A DNA stretch of 20,013 nt from Hemicentrotus pulcherrimus. Lineage: Eukaryota > Echinodermata > Echinoidea > Camarodonta > Strongylocentrotidae. Of this stretch, positions 1-11,558 are shown one piece after another. The translations under genes were made by a program, and so were the position numbers. Each line of letters opens with the position of its first letter. Position 1 is the first letter of the stretch. Location of the stretch: positions 28,566-48,578 of the forward strand of contig BEXV01001514.1 in NCBI GenBank assembly GCA_003118195.1, written 5' to 3'. The notes under the pieces are model-generated. The model was not told the origin of the DNA. It saw only the letters and a list, made by a program, of their open reading frames with translations, and made no database searches.

Positions 1-244
1 GCTCCAAAAGTTAAAAAAATAAAAATAAAAATACCAATGGCTGACCTAAAAATGGTTACGACAAGGGATTGTACATGAATGTAAAACTTTTGAACCTCTG
101 AATTTCTGGAAATATAACTATAAAAAACAATATGTTTCAAAGTTATTATAGATACCCAACTTATCTGTTCTTATGAAGAAAGTGGACTGGAATGTGTGAA
201 GGTTGTTTTGAAAACGTGAGGAAAAATATGTTTTGTTGACTCGG

Positions 245-399
245 ACCCCGTTGCATTAAACTTACCATTGATGGTAACTTTGCCATCAATTACCACTACC
301 ATGGTAACAGGGCTCAACAGCCAATCAAAATCACGGTTTCCATGGTAGTTACCATTGATGGCAAAGTTACCATCGATGGTTAGTTTTGTACAACGGGGT
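245..399. mobile_element. Foldback MITE with a perfect 5-bp target duplication
   Basis: 155 bp with termini ACCCCGTTG and CAACGGGGT, flanked by an exact CTCGG duplication (240-244 and 400-404). The arms contain repeated TTACCATTGATGGTAA-like palindromes and pair over most of the element; the middle is TCAACAGCCAATCAAAATC. Non-coding; the superfamily is not certain. Confidence 0.8.
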
Positions 400-404
400 C
401 TCGG

Positions 405-1091
405 TGTGTGAAAACTTTTTGGCCCAACTGTATATGTATATGATGACAAGAAAAATAATAATAGTCACATTTGTATAGTGCTTAAGGGGGCCAGTCAGAT
501 AAAATACAGAGCAATGCAAGTTGATAAAGAATTCTGAATAAATAATTACTTGATTAAGTAAACTCATATAAACCATATATTTCTGGAAAGCTGAGACAAT
601 TGAGAATCTAAATCCTTAAAAAGGTGTATTCATCTCATTTAATATGCAAATTATATGCAAATTTCTCAAGGACATGAACATTCAAAATATATTGTAGTGG
701 TCGTTCTTTGTAATACTACTGTAATTGTAATTACAATATCAAGACACTTTTTTTATGTGATTTTGAAAGAACATGGTATATGCACAACAATCCTATGACA
801 CCATTTGTACAATTTTCATCATGTACATAAAATTATAATATTTCAAAGAATAAACAAAAATTAAAATGATTTTTTATAAATAATTTTGCTTGTAAGGCAA
901 GTATGTGCAAAAACCATCATAGAGTATTGTTTGTTGTATGAAAACAACCGTTACTGCCAATGTTAAAGACATTCTGGTAGATATCTGTCAACTTTTGGCC
1001 ATTTATGTTAACAATGTGCAATTAAGAGATGATTAGCATATGATAAATGTACTTCAAACACAGTTTCCAACAATTAATTTGATCCAAAATG
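405..1091. other. AT-rich stretch, nothing recognised
   Basis: No coding-like frame, no repeat with defined ends; only A/T runs and a short inverted TGTAATTGTAATTACA near 720. Confidence 0.5.
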
Positions 1092-1374
1092 CACACTAAG
1101 AAATAGGGGTACATTTGGGGTGCAGATCGCTGCTACAATAGCAGCCACCTATCGGGTGCCAGTCTGCAATACGTGGCTGCTATTGTAGATTAAGCGGTCT
1201 GCACCCTTAAGGGTGCTCATTTGCACCACTAAGGTGCTCGTTTGCACCCCTAAGGGTGCTCTTTTGCACCTCTTAGGGTGCACGTCTGCAAAATCGCACC
1301 CCATAGGTGGCTGCTATTGTAGCAGCGATCTGCACCCTATAGGGTGGAAATTTGTACCATTAATTTTTAGTGTG
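1092..1374. mobile_element. Foldback element with nested short palindromes
   Basis: 283 bp. The ends CACACTAA and TTAGTGTG are inverted, followed inward by long arms: GGTGCAGATCGCTGCTACAA (about 1119) and its counterpart at about 1313-1335. The centre holds several units of roughly 27 bp, each pairing GGGTGC with GCACC around a CTAAG or CTTAG core. No ORF of interest and no clear target duplication. Confidence 0.7.
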
Positions 1375-1405
1375 TGGGACCAATTGACCTGCAATCGCGG
1401 TTTAA

Positions 1406-2047
1406 AGGCCAAGTCCACTCCCAAAATAACTGACTTTTAATAAAAGCAGAGCAATCAGACAAACCAATCAAAACAAGTTTTAGCAAAATCTGATAACTAA
1501 TAATAAAGTTATGAATTTGTAATGACATGAAAAACTGATAATTTTATTTTCTTTATATTGATAATATACATATCCTATTTTCCCCCTAAGAATCTTATTT
1601 CTTCACACGAGCATCAAAGATAGATTGATAGTGATATGTTTTTGTGTGGATGCACTAGTAAAGTAATTTGTTCCAGTTAAATCATGAAAAATGTGAATTT
1701 TTATAAACTCTTTAAAGTTTCTAAAAGATTTTGTGAAATATCATGCACGCAATATGAAACAAATCATATAACCTGGGCAAAGGCACGGGAAAATCAAGCT
1801 TTGTGGGATAAAAAGGGAAATTAATGGGATTAAACTATATTAAGCAATTGATAAATAGTGAGGAAAAGACGTCACAAACTGATAACCATATTGGCAATTT
1901 GTGTTGTGATTTTCATTGTTTTACATATTTAAACATAATCATAACTTTCTTTTTAGTTATCCGATTTTGCTCAAACTTTTTTTGATTGGTTTGTCTGATT
2001 TTTCTGCTTCTATTGAAAGTCAGTTATTTTTGGAGTGAACTCGCCCT
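1406..2047. mobile_element. 642-bp MITE with long terminal inverted repeats and TTAA flanks
   Basis: The left end AGGCCAAGTCCACTCC and the reverse-complemented right end AGGGCGAGTTCACTCC open imperfect inverted repeats of about 110 bp (1406-1515 and 1939-2047; shared words include AATCAGACAAACCAATCAAA). TTAA flanks both ends (1402-1405 and 2048-2051). TTAA target duplications are typical of piggyBac-type elements. No transposase ORF. It sits 27 bp from the preceding foldback element. Confidence 0.75.
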
Positions 2048-2051
2048 TTAA

Positions 2052-2449
2052 GTTGCAATTGAGTGCCTTCTTGGAGGTAGCTATCTTAGCATGTACACAA
2101 ATGCCCCGACCCTACTATAGACCAATAGATGGCAGCAAACACATTATTACCCTGTCAGTTGATATTTGATACTCTGAACGATTCTGTTGATCTTTCCGAC
2201 ATTAATTTTGGCATTAACGAAACGGTGTATATTTAAGTCTTGTTACAATACAAGACTCATTTGCTTTTAGACAGTCGGAGGTAATAGCTTTAAATCTAGA
2301 TAATTCGGCAATCACGACATGTTTGTCAATCCCCATATTTTCCTCTATACTGAGATGTGAAGTGAAGGGAATTCCAGTACAATCATTTACATAACATCGT
2401 ATTTTGTAATGATAAACTGGATCTTTTCGGATTAATAGAGTCAAATTAA
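2052..2449. other. Stretch without an assigned feature
   Basis: Single-copy-looking sequence. The minus strand has a 76-codon open frame (2444-2214) with no recognisable domain and no splice context that I trust. It may include more of the decayed LINE that follows, but I see no conserved motif here. Confidence 0.4.
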
Positions 2450-2725
2450 TGTTCCTTTTGTAGAAAGGATGTAGAAACCTATCATCATATCTTCTACGAA
2501 TGTACTGAAGTGTCCAGGATAAGTATTTAAGGTGAGAAACAGTTTTAAAATGTTCCAGTTTCTAATATGCAATGTATTGATTTCTTGGTTGGTTTTGGAG
2601 AAAATATGAAAGATAATATATTGTTAAATCATGTATTTATTTTGGTCAAATATATCATTTATGGTAACCGTAAAAATGGAAAGTTTCCAACTAGCAAAGA
2701 AATATGGAAGGCTGTAGAGTACTAA
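2450..2725 (+). pseudogene. Decayed 3' end of a LINE reverse-transcriptase ORF (L1-like tail)
   Basis: One plus-strand frame reads CSFCRKDVETYHHIFYEC, a Cys-x2-Cys...His...Cys pattern like that at the C-terminus of L1-type ORF2 proteins. After two in-frame TAA codons (2528 and about 2546) the same frame continues with ILLNHVFILVKYIIYGNRKN and GKFPTSKEIWKAVEY, ending in TAA at 2723-2725. A hydrophobic-basic segment of this kind is usual at the end of such ORFs. The upstream part of the ORF is missing or unreadable, so the copy is dead. Confidence 0.6.
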
Positions 2726-3959
2726 AAAAAAGTTTAATATGAAAAAGAAAAAATAAAGGAGAAATTGGCAATAAATTAGAAAAATGGGCAGGGAAGTTGA
2801 TTGTATATATATATTTCAGACAAATATTTTTTTTATTATTTCATTTTATTATTTGTTTTTGATTCCTGCTTACTCCCTCATCAATCCTGACAATTATTTT
2901 GGTTTGCTTGTTTTTTGGTAATGTTTTTTTAAATAACAACAGTATGGTTACAGACTTCTAGTGAAACAAGACCCTCAGATTGCTAAATCTATATGGAACT
3001 TGTTAATTTGCATACAAGATATCTTTAAACTGTAAAATTGTTACTTGTATAATGTTGTATCCGAAAACATCAATATGGAGTATCACCCTCATCTTTTTCT
3101 TCTGTTAAACTGAAAAGTCTTTTTTGTTTTCTACTCCCAAATGGTAGAATTGTATCACAATTTGTTTACTTGATTGAAGATGTACTATTTTAGTTTGGAA
3201 AATCATGGCAAATACTTTAAAAATGTGTCTGTGTTTATAGTGTATGGGACAAAGTACTATGTTTATACTTTAGGAACAATTATGTTCCTCTTTTGTATAA
3301 TTATGACAATCTGAAAAGAGGCGAAAAAGCTTTTAAAGAAATGTTAAACAAGTTACATCTAGAGGTCCCTTGCGACAATAAAAAGTGGTCAATTTGGAAT
3401 GCTTTTAGAAATAAACTTAGGACCAAAATGATTTACTTCCAGTCTGATTATTGGCTAACCTGATATTTTCTTTGTCCTAAAATACAATCAAATACTTAAA
3501 AAATATATAAAAGCAGAACAAATATATGAAAATATTTATTATCAATAACACTCTCTATACTATGAACATCAGATGCCCTCATGTGTGCCAATTCTTTTTT
3601 GTTAATCCAATTAATGGAATATTAAACATGAAAGGCATACCTTCAATATAGTTTAATATCATATATTGACACATATAAAATCTTTGATATTTTCATATGT
3701 ACATATGAACTTCTGCCTTTGCCGATTTGAAGATTTGAACATTTAAATAAAAGTGATATTAGCAGGGAAGTATCTTTTGTCCATTCGGAATTTCGATTTT
3801 TACCAGAATTAACAAATAATGAATTTTTAATATTTTCCATGATAATATCATGATGCTTGCATAATGTCTCAAAATCCTTAGATTTGTTTTTAAATCTTGA
3901 AACGAAATCCCAGTAGATCGAATAACCAGAAGTACGTGTATGATGTTCAGACGGTTCTA
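2726..3959. other. AT-rich stretch, mostly unassigned
   Basis: Very AT-rich with poly-T runs; the first ~200 bp may be the LINE 3' UTR. At 3277-3461 the plus strand is open for about 60 codons (GEKAFKEMLNKLHLEV, then KKWSIWNAFRNKLRTKMIYFQ, ending at TGA). Faintly this resembles the W...F...TK..FQ segment of LINE ORF2 ends, but it is too weak to call. A 113-codon minus-strand frame at 3984-3643 has no family I recognise, and its start runs into the neighbouring foldback. Confidence 0.3.
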
Positions 3960-4323
3960 GGACACCTACCCCCTGGACATCCACCCCCAGATAACCAACC
4001 CCAGTGAACTACCCTCTAGGATGACTACCCCCGGACAACTACTCCTCAGACAACTACCCCTAGGAAAACCATCCTCGAGGACAACTACCCACGCACAACT
4101 ATCCTAAGCCCGGTAGTTGTTTGGGAGAGGAGGGGGTGGGGAGGGGGGGTAGTTGACAGGGGGTCAACTAACCTCTGGACATCCACTCCCGGATAACTAC
4201 CCCCTAGGACATCCACCCCCAGATAGCTTCCCTCTAGGACAACTAACCCCTAGGATAGTTGTCCGGGGGTAGTTGTCCTAGGGGGTAGTTATCCGGGGGT
4301 GGATGTCCAAGAGGTAGGTGTCC
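3960..4323. mobile_element. Foldback element built of short C-rich units
   Basis: 364 bp. The ends GGACACCTACC and GGTAGGTGTCC are inverted and followed by GGACATCCACCCCCAGATAA and its counterpart TTATCCGGGGGTGGATGTCC. The interior is made of roughly 16-bp units, GGACAACTACCCCTA and variants: mostly in this sense from 3960 to 4110 and again from about 4170 to 4255, and in the opposite sense at 4110-4155 and 4255-4323. Very different in base composition from the AT-rich flanks. No target duplication seen. Confidence 0.75.
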
Positions 4324-5280
4324 GATACGGTGCAGACCAATAGTGCCACTAATCATAACGTATAGAGGTTCAACGTTTAGCACTGGTCACTCCATTGCAT
4401 TTTGAAAGGATCTGTCTAGTCCTGAGCTTTTGGAGTCATCAAACAATAACAAAATGACTCAAAATCCAGTGATAAAGGTCCTGACACAGAAGATAGTGAT
4501 ATATGGCACTGCACACACACACATAATTCTGCAGGAGCATCACAAATTCAGTTCCAAGTTTTCAAACCGTTTTTATTCATACATGTATGTGGAATATGCA
4601 TTTGAAATAAGATAGTATTTTAATGGTAGTTTTCTTCATGTGACATTACTATGATATTTCTCCACAACGATTGAAAAAAATGATGCTATTTTAATACCAT
4701 ATTTCCACCTGTACCATGGCTTAAACTCCTCTTAAAGCATAATGAAACCTCAATCTGGGGACCACTTATTTAAGTCACATTGAAGTCTCACTTAAGTGAA
4801 AGGTGCATCAACACTGAATATCAAACAAGTGATAACACTGATTCAGACTGCTTGACCATGATTCGTGTACAATACGTAATCACCAATAATATATAAATTT
4901 CTATCACTTTAACAATCAAGTACACTTTTGTCATAACACATGCATTTCTTCAACAATACTTGTCCACCTGATTTATGTACATGATATACAAGGAAAATAT
5001 AACATGGGGACAAAAATGATGAGAAATGAATTCCATCTTTCTTCCAAAAGAGATAGGAACCTCTATAAAATGTTAAAAAGGTACATTATATTCAACCAAA
5101 GGCAATGGTATCAAATATTCAAGAGTTCATGATTTCAGGTTTTGAGGTCCGTTCAATAGATTTTCATAGAATCATTTTGTAAATACCGATGCAAGCAACT
5201 ATTTCAATGGTGGCTTCGTTCAAAATGATAATTACATAAGTTCAGCTTTTAGCTATATATTGGAAAATGTGTAAACTTAA

Positions 5281-5300
5281 ATATATATATATATATATAT
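5281..5300. repeat. (AT)n microsatellite
   Basis: Twenty bases of uninterrupted AT dinucleotides. Confidence 0.95.
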
Positions 5301-7450
5301 CAGATTTCAGATATGACTTTTCAAAAGTTCATCCAATGTAAGAAAAGAAAAAAAAAAAACACTCAACTTCACCTATCAATCTACTCGTTACTTTACATGA
5401 ATATTAAAAGTAATCAAACTTTGGTTAAGAACAACTGTCTCCTTTATATAAAAAAAATGATTTATCTGTATCGACATGAAAACAAATTATTGTACAAATT
5501 GAGACAGTACAATGCAAGCTTTTAAAAGAAAAATAACTAACCCAATGGGACACTGTCATATGAAATTTCATTTCAAAATCATAAGGACAACGCTAGAGGA
5601 CGGTATTAAAAGCATTTTGAAAAATATACAATGTAATAAACATTTACCCTTCCTCCGCATCCTCAAAAAAAAAAATATATATATGTATATATTTAGCCTT
5701 AAACCTTTTCGAATAGGTGCATGTCATTACGAGCAGTAAATCTACATGTATATTCTAAACAAAATAGTTCATGTATCTCAAAGAGTTGGCATTTCACACC
5801 GTACTGTTTAACCTTTTTTTTTTTTTTATTTCAGTTAAAAATACTTTTGGCAGTCTATCAAAACAGAACTTCTGGCAGGTATGTTTTGTTTTTTACCTGT
5901 TATATGGAAAGGCATAAACTTCACTATGGCATCCTGAATAGTCATATCTGAGAAAGAAAAAAAAATGACTTTGGATGGAACAACACTAAATCAAAACAAA
6001 AATACCTCTTCAATAAAGAACTCAAATTCTTAAGACCATTTGAATGTGGAAGAGGATCACTATATCGTTCTAATTAATAATAGACCTTTACCTATGAGAA
6101 ACATGATAAAAGTTTGATATTACTGCCTCTCATTAGTAAACAATACCACAATCAAAAAGGCTAAAGAGAGACACTTTGTTTTAAACAATTCAGCTGGTAA
6201 AACAATATGTCTTCTGCTCTTTATCATTGCCATCATTTATTTCAATGATAAAAATATAGATATATTTCAAGCTGCTTCTTAATTTAGAAATTGTACGACA
6301 AGAAAAGTACTGCTTTAATTTAACACTAATACATGTAACTTGTTTGCAACAATTTCGTTGTTTTAACCACATAACACACGATACATGGCTCTATGAATTT
6401 CCTGGGTGACATTTCCAATTAGCCTAACAGGTACATATATTATGTTTGGCCATGACGCTCCAAATACATTATTTCATGGACAAAAGGTCGAGTCCAAATT
6501 TGTTGAATTTGTTGCCAATGTATAAAATTGAAGATCAGGAGCATAAATTCTATGCAAAGTACAATTTTACTTCTTTGATAAGATCCATTAAAATGGAGGG
6601 GGTATCAACTAGATATATTCATCAGCTATTTAAAATGAAAATATAAACCTGTGATGTGATCAGCAACAAACATATAAAATATCCTAGACCTGCCTTTAAA
6701 TTATGCTAGGCTGAATTCAGAAGAAGTTGGATCATAACAAGGAAGTAAGACTTGATTAGAAGAACAAACAAAATTAATAAATGTGCATAGATTTGACAGA
6801 AAATATAGATTATTTTAAAAGAATATGCATCATTCAATGATTCCTTTGCCCAACACTTAAGGGCTCGTCACATTTCCAATTTAGGTGGCTCAGGGAATTG
6901 AAGTGGTACGAAATACGCGTCTGGAACACAGTATGCATAGTTGTTGAAAATCATATTTTGATGACATTAAAGTAGAAACATGTCACTTGGTAATCACCCA
7001 ATATATTGATTACACTTAATATTACCCCCAAAAATGTCATTGAGACATGCCACTTAACACGTTTTTTTATTCATCAATATCATTCTAATGTGTCTTTTGG
7101 GCCTGGTCACTACTTTTTGCGCCATGACATTTGGCTAAAGTACCTTAATCAGATTGGATGAAAGTTACTGAAAAGGTTCCTGAAAACACAAACCTGATGG
7201 GTGGATTCCATTTACACCAAAATAACTTATTATGTGTGGGTGTGATTGTGGGTGGGGGACGCGTGGGTGGCATGATATGAGGATGGGTATGTACATGTGT
7301 GCACTGGACTTTACTTGATCAATACAAACATATAAGGCAACAACAGGTAGCACTTCCTTTACCATTGGTATACAAACCATGAAATATCATACACAACATG
7401 TAAGGCAGAAATACCAGGTACGATCGAGGCATTGATACACAGTTTGACAT

Positions 7451-7490
7451 TAAGGCTCATTCGGCTATGATGCGGCAAAAGCGTGGCGTT
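7451..7490. mobile_element. Isolated MITE end related to the intronic MITE at 17233
   Basis: TAAGGCTCATTCGGCTATGA followed by TGCGGCAAAAGCG resembles the left end of the 17233 element (GGCCTTGTTCACATACGA then CGCGGCAAAACCG), including the TTA-type flank. I could not find the matching other end, so this is a fragment or a diverged copy. Confidence 0.4.
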
Positions 7491-7590
7491 TCTACATTTC
7501 ACATTTCTAAAGTTCTCTTAAAACACCGAGCTCTGTAAACACACCCAAATCCTGATGTTGCAGTGTGTATGTGTAATTGGGTTTTAACAG

Positions 7591-7699
7591 ACATGTACCA
7601 ATCAGATAAGATTGTTTACGTCTGGGGACAGACCTTCAACGTTACCATCGGAAAGAGGCGACTCAGTTTCGGACCAGGGTCGCCTGAGCCAGTTTGTAG
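7591..7699 (+). CDS. Candidate internal exon of an unrecognised gene
   Basis: A GC-richer island in AT-rich surroundings. TTGGGTTTTAACAG at 7577-7590 makes a fair acceptor and TGTAG|GTGAGG at 7699/7700 a strong donor. Between them one frame is open and looks coding: MYQSDKIVYVWGQTFNVTIG then KRRLSFGPGSPEPVCR. The frame stops right after the donor, as expected for an exon. VYVWGQ recalls the start of an RCC1-type repeat, but that is far too short to assign. No partner exons were found, so this is tentative. Confidence 0.25.
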
Positions 7700-9224
7700 G
7701 TGAGGACAGAGAGCTGACCAAGTGAATGTGTCGCTAGACCAACTCAGGCATCTCCCTAATCCTTTGGTCACACGCATCTGCCTTTCATTTTTATATGCAC
7801 CGCACCATATCTGAGCACTACACAAAGATAAAACACCACCCCTTACTACCTACAGCAATATACATACAAAACTTAAAACACTGTCAATATTGATGTCCAT
7901 CGTACACTCAACATATAGAAGTGTATATTACATTAAAACACATAGGTAAAACATGCAACTCTTTTTACATGTTGGTGACAAAACTGACGAAATTTGTATC
8001 ATTATTTGTTAAGGTTTGAAAATTACATTATTTTGATTCCACAGTGATTGCATACCGGTAATTAAATATGAACCCGTAGAGGTTCGGCACAAGATGATGA
8101 CCTTTGCCGCGGCCTGGCGTGTACTAGATGAATATATATGAATACAAATGCATCTATGTGGCATGTTACAGTTTTCTCAAGGGTAATATCTGGCATTCTC
8201 CTCCATTTGAAACTGAGACCCCTGGACAGAGCACTACATCTGCCCATAAGACTACACTTAACTTTGATCCTAACCTTAACACTAACCTTAAATCAGATGT
8301 CCCTAACACCAACCAGAGATGTAAGATATGAAGAAAGAACATACAAAACAAAGACCAAACAATTTATGACATGCAATAAACAGCTATACATGGAGATGAA
8401 ATACACAACATATGTACGTCTATTAAATATTCAAAATATACTTTTCAATAAGTGTAAATCAATTTGCAGCATTTAAATATATTTAATTTGTTTTCTTCCT
8501 CCTCCACTATCGTTATCGTTGTACCTCTTCACACGCAGCATGACATTTAGCTGCATGCAGTCTAGCAAAAACTTGACTGGCATCGACAAAAACAAAAAGA
8601 AACATATAGGAGGGATTTTCTGTATTTCATCAGTACCATTAAGCTGTAATGATTTCATCAAAAAAATATTACCAACATTACTTATCAGTACAAGTCATCT
8701 CTCTTTGTATATATAAATTTAGCAGTTATGATTTCATTGAAGAAATATTTCTGAAAACATATATCAATATAAATCATCTGCTACTAGTGGTACATTGAAT
8801 GTACTTTAAAAGCAATTTCAAATTTTATTTCAGAAAGGCATAAAAAGAACATGATGTCTGAAAAAAACTCTTGTGGTCAAGAAAAAATAATCTAGTAAAC
8901 TCTGAATTTGCACTTTCCCGTTAAATTTACTTTCTCCATTTTCGTTTTAAACATCAGTATTGTGAATATACATTCTAACTTTAAAGTATTTCAGTTCAAT
9001 GTTGCTTAAAATTGAAGAAGAAAAAATGGGCTCAGCAGCTATGACATACGAGCTAAATGCTAAAATACCCAATATCTAATCCTATGATAATAATAGAAAT
9101 AATAATACATGTATAATAATTATAATAACAATAGTAATAAACATAATATGATGATTCATTTCTATAACAGGCGTAGCTCATTGCATTTGATGCATGCTAT
9201 AACAATGATTACAATAAATCATTT
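7700..9224. other. AT-rich stretch without a recognisable gene
   Basis: Overlapping short frames at 8062-8476 on both strands reflect a slightly richer patch with CTAACCTTAACACTAACC-like words; no domain is visible. The remainder is AT-rich with short A/T and TAA-like tracts near 9085-9145. Confidence 0.5.
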
Positions 9225-9415
9225 ACCCGGGGTAGCCTTATCAGTATTCAGACTGATATTCCCGAGGGCCCTGCAATCATATTATTACCCTGGCTTTAGC
9301 CAAGCTACCATGAAAGGTGCTCAAGCATTCAAGGAGTTTCTACCTCCTGGGTATCAATTTACTTCACCTGGGTGGAGAGTGGCAAATGAAGATCAATATA
9401 TTGTGTTGTACACAA
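9225..9415. repeat. Interspersed repeat fragment
   Basis: Begins ACCCGGGGTAGCC and contains CTACCTCCTGGGTATCAATT, then ACTTCACCTGGGTGGAGAGT and GGCAAA. From memory this resembles a repeat common in marine invertebrate genomes, where a 'GGGTACCCATTTA...CCTGGGTGGAGAG' core recurs. The patch is richer in G+C than its flanks. The open frame across it is not coding-like. Confidence 0.45.
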
Positions 9416-9750
9416 CTTCAGGGGCTACATTTAATTCCATATAACTTCATGATCTTTTAATGCTATTGTCAGGCAGAGGAACAGAATATGTCAATTAATA
9501 AACAAATATTTTTTTGTGAAACACAGTTGGAGTTCAGTTAGATTATCTTTACAAAAAAGATACATTCTGAGAGGAAGCACAAAATAACAAAAATATTCCT
9601 CTGGCTACTTTGTAGCGGAGCATAACGAAACTACTGACAATAAAAATGATAAAAATATTGAAAATTCAGAAACATGATTAACGTGAAATTTGCTACTTGA
9701 AAACAACACCTACTTTCAGTATCTTGTCAATTGTGAATGATATGATTTGA

Positions 9751-9882
9751 AGCATTAGACTTTTGTGAACCACTCATGGAGTTCACTAAAAATATATCTG
9801 GTTTTAAAATTGTCTCTGATTAAAAGTAAAACCTGATTTAAACTCGGAATAAAGCCCCATACTCTTGCAATAAGATAAAACT
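9751..9882. repeat. Direct duplication, first copy
   Basis: About 130 bp beginning GCATTAGACTTTTGTGAACC and including GAATAAAGCCCCATACTCTT. It is repeated at 10005-10133 about 250 bp away, with small changes and short indels. Confidence 0.75.
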
Positions 9883-10004
9883 TAAGTAGTACAAATCAAA
9901 ATCTTCACGATTCAGAGTTTACAAAATTTCAGGGGAAACACTTGCAGCATCTTTCAAAGCAATAACACACAATTGAAATACATATATGATCATCAGCTCT
10001 TGCG

Positions 10005-10133
10005 GCATTAAACTTTAGCAAACCACTCATGGAATTCACTAACAAAATATCTTGTTTTACAAATATCTCAACAACAAACAAAAACTGATTTAAACCTGGA
10101 ATAAAGCCCCTAACTCTTGCAATAAAATAAAAC
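10005..10133. repeat. Direct duplication, second copy
   Basis: Second copy of 9751-9882. Shared words include CCACTCATGGA, TTCACTAA and GGAATAAAGCCCC. The divergence is noticeable, so the event is not very recent. Non-coding. Confidence 0.75.
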
Positions 10134-10893
10134 ATGTATCAATACTCCTGAGTGGCAATCCGCTCACACACGCATACCGTGTATTAAAAGCTATTTCATT
10201 CCAATGTCGTCATCTCCAGGAGAGGTTCGGTATATTAATTTTGTGCATGATATTGACAATGACCTCTGCTTGTTTTTCCCCAACATTTGTGCGATAGTGG
10301 AAATTAGATCTATGGTAAAGACACAAACAAAATAAGTTGCATTTTATGACCAAAATAATGCAAACCAGCTCCTTCCTGGGAGAAATTTCGAGCGTTTTAA
10401 CATATTTTTGGCTTGCTTGCAGTAGATGGCAGGTGCAAATCTTGCTGATTGCAAGATTTTTTTGAATTGTTTTTTATTACAGATCGATTAATCAATCTTA
10501 TTGTCTAGGTATAAGCAAGCCACAAATATGTTTAAACAAGCTTATTCCATTGAGAATGTGTGCCGTAAGGACATGCCTTCTCTTACAGATGTCCAAGCCG
10601 TCTTATGTTATTCATTTTTTTCCTTCAAATTAAAATTTCGAGGCCAAAGAGCACTGTATCTTTCTGTGAGCCATTTTTTTAATGTATTTAATTTTTGGCT
10701 CTATTGGCCGGCCGTAGTAAATTGGTGGTTTAGACCTAGGCCCAGTTTGAAACATCGTTCCTGAATTCCCATCATTATTTACATTTATACAAATATACAT
10801 GTATACTTATACAGTCATGAGGAAGGATATTTGGAAGGTAGAAAAGTTTTCGGCAGCGAGCTTCTAGCCTACTCCACCCCCTCTGACATCTGA
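10134..10893. other. Stretch without a recognisable gene
   Basis: An 87-codon plus-strand frame (10501-10764) shows no domain and has a low-complexity Phe/Trp-rich end. I see no repeat structure beyond A/T runs. Confidence 0.4.
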
Positions 10894-11164
10894 GGAGTAT
10901 TTCACAAAGACTAAGATAGACTTTAAGTTGGACTTAACTATGGCAGGTCATCATGCCACTGTTTGCTCTCACCATTATGATCTTTCGATGATATATTTAA
11001 TAATGAATCATCGAAAAAATGTCAATTCTGTAGATTTGCGACCATGGTTTGTACGTCTCTTGAGAGAACATTGCCAGTAAATGGTGAGAGCAAACAGTGG
11101 GATGTACAGCCTGCCATATTAAATTCCAAGTAAAAGCCGATCTTAGTCTTTGTGAAACACCCCC
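10894..11164. mobile_element. Foldback MITE with ~85-bp arms
   Basis: The left arm GGAGTATTTCACAAAGACTA...GTTTGCTCTCACC (10894-10974) pairs with the right arm GGTGAGAGCAAACAGTGG...GTGAAACACCCC (11079-11164). Arms differ at several positions. The ~100-bp centre holds a smaller hairpin (TTCGATGAT and ATCATCGAA). No clear target duplication, although AGGAGTAT occurs on both sides. Confidence 0.7.
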
Positions 11165-11558
11165 AGGAGTATACTGTAAATCATGGCTCAAGAAACTGGA
11201 CCTACACTTGCATTCAGATGTCATGCAAATGAATTGAAACAGATATACAAAATCAAAGAGGCCTTAGATTATCTCCAATCAACCTAATTCTTTAACCTTT
11301 AATCCAATAGCAGAACGAGAGGTCATCACTTTAAAATATGGAAGAACCATGTATCATAAAAGTTGGGGTAATGCTCATTTCCACAAAGATTGATTTCGGA
11401 AAGGAATGATCTACCAGCAGTAAACAAAAAAAATTAAGACAAATCTGAAGAAATGTTGCCATCTAGGAGAGATTAATTTGCCCATGATGAATGATTCAGC
11501 TAACCATGTTCTTCAACAGCAGCACAGAGCCTGTCATACATATCATGATTCATCATCG
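11165..11558. other. Stretch without a recognisable gene
   Basis: No coding-like frame and no repeat seen. Confidence 0.45.

Larger units (their letters stand above)
4324..7590. other. Long AT-rich stretch without a recognisable gene
   Basis: Open frames are short and have no domain, no coding-like composition and no paired splice sites that I trust. It holds an (AT)10 run at 5281-5300, several poly-A/T tracts, and at about 7451 a single MITE-like end. It could be intergenic, intronic or a long UTR of an unseen gene. Confidence 0.5.

Noticed and set aside
1092..1374. CRISPR-like array, given the short regularly spaced repeats
   Set aside because: Units are palindromic variants without unique spacers, inside a foldback element in a eukaryotic genome.
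3643..3984. 113-codon open frame on the minus strand
   Set aside because: No recognisable domain, and it begins inside the C-rich foldback; AT-rich sequence gives such frames by chance.
8269..8310. Telomere-like words CTAACCTTAACACTAACC
   Set aside because: Only a few degenerate units, no regular period; not enough for an interstitial telomeric repeat.
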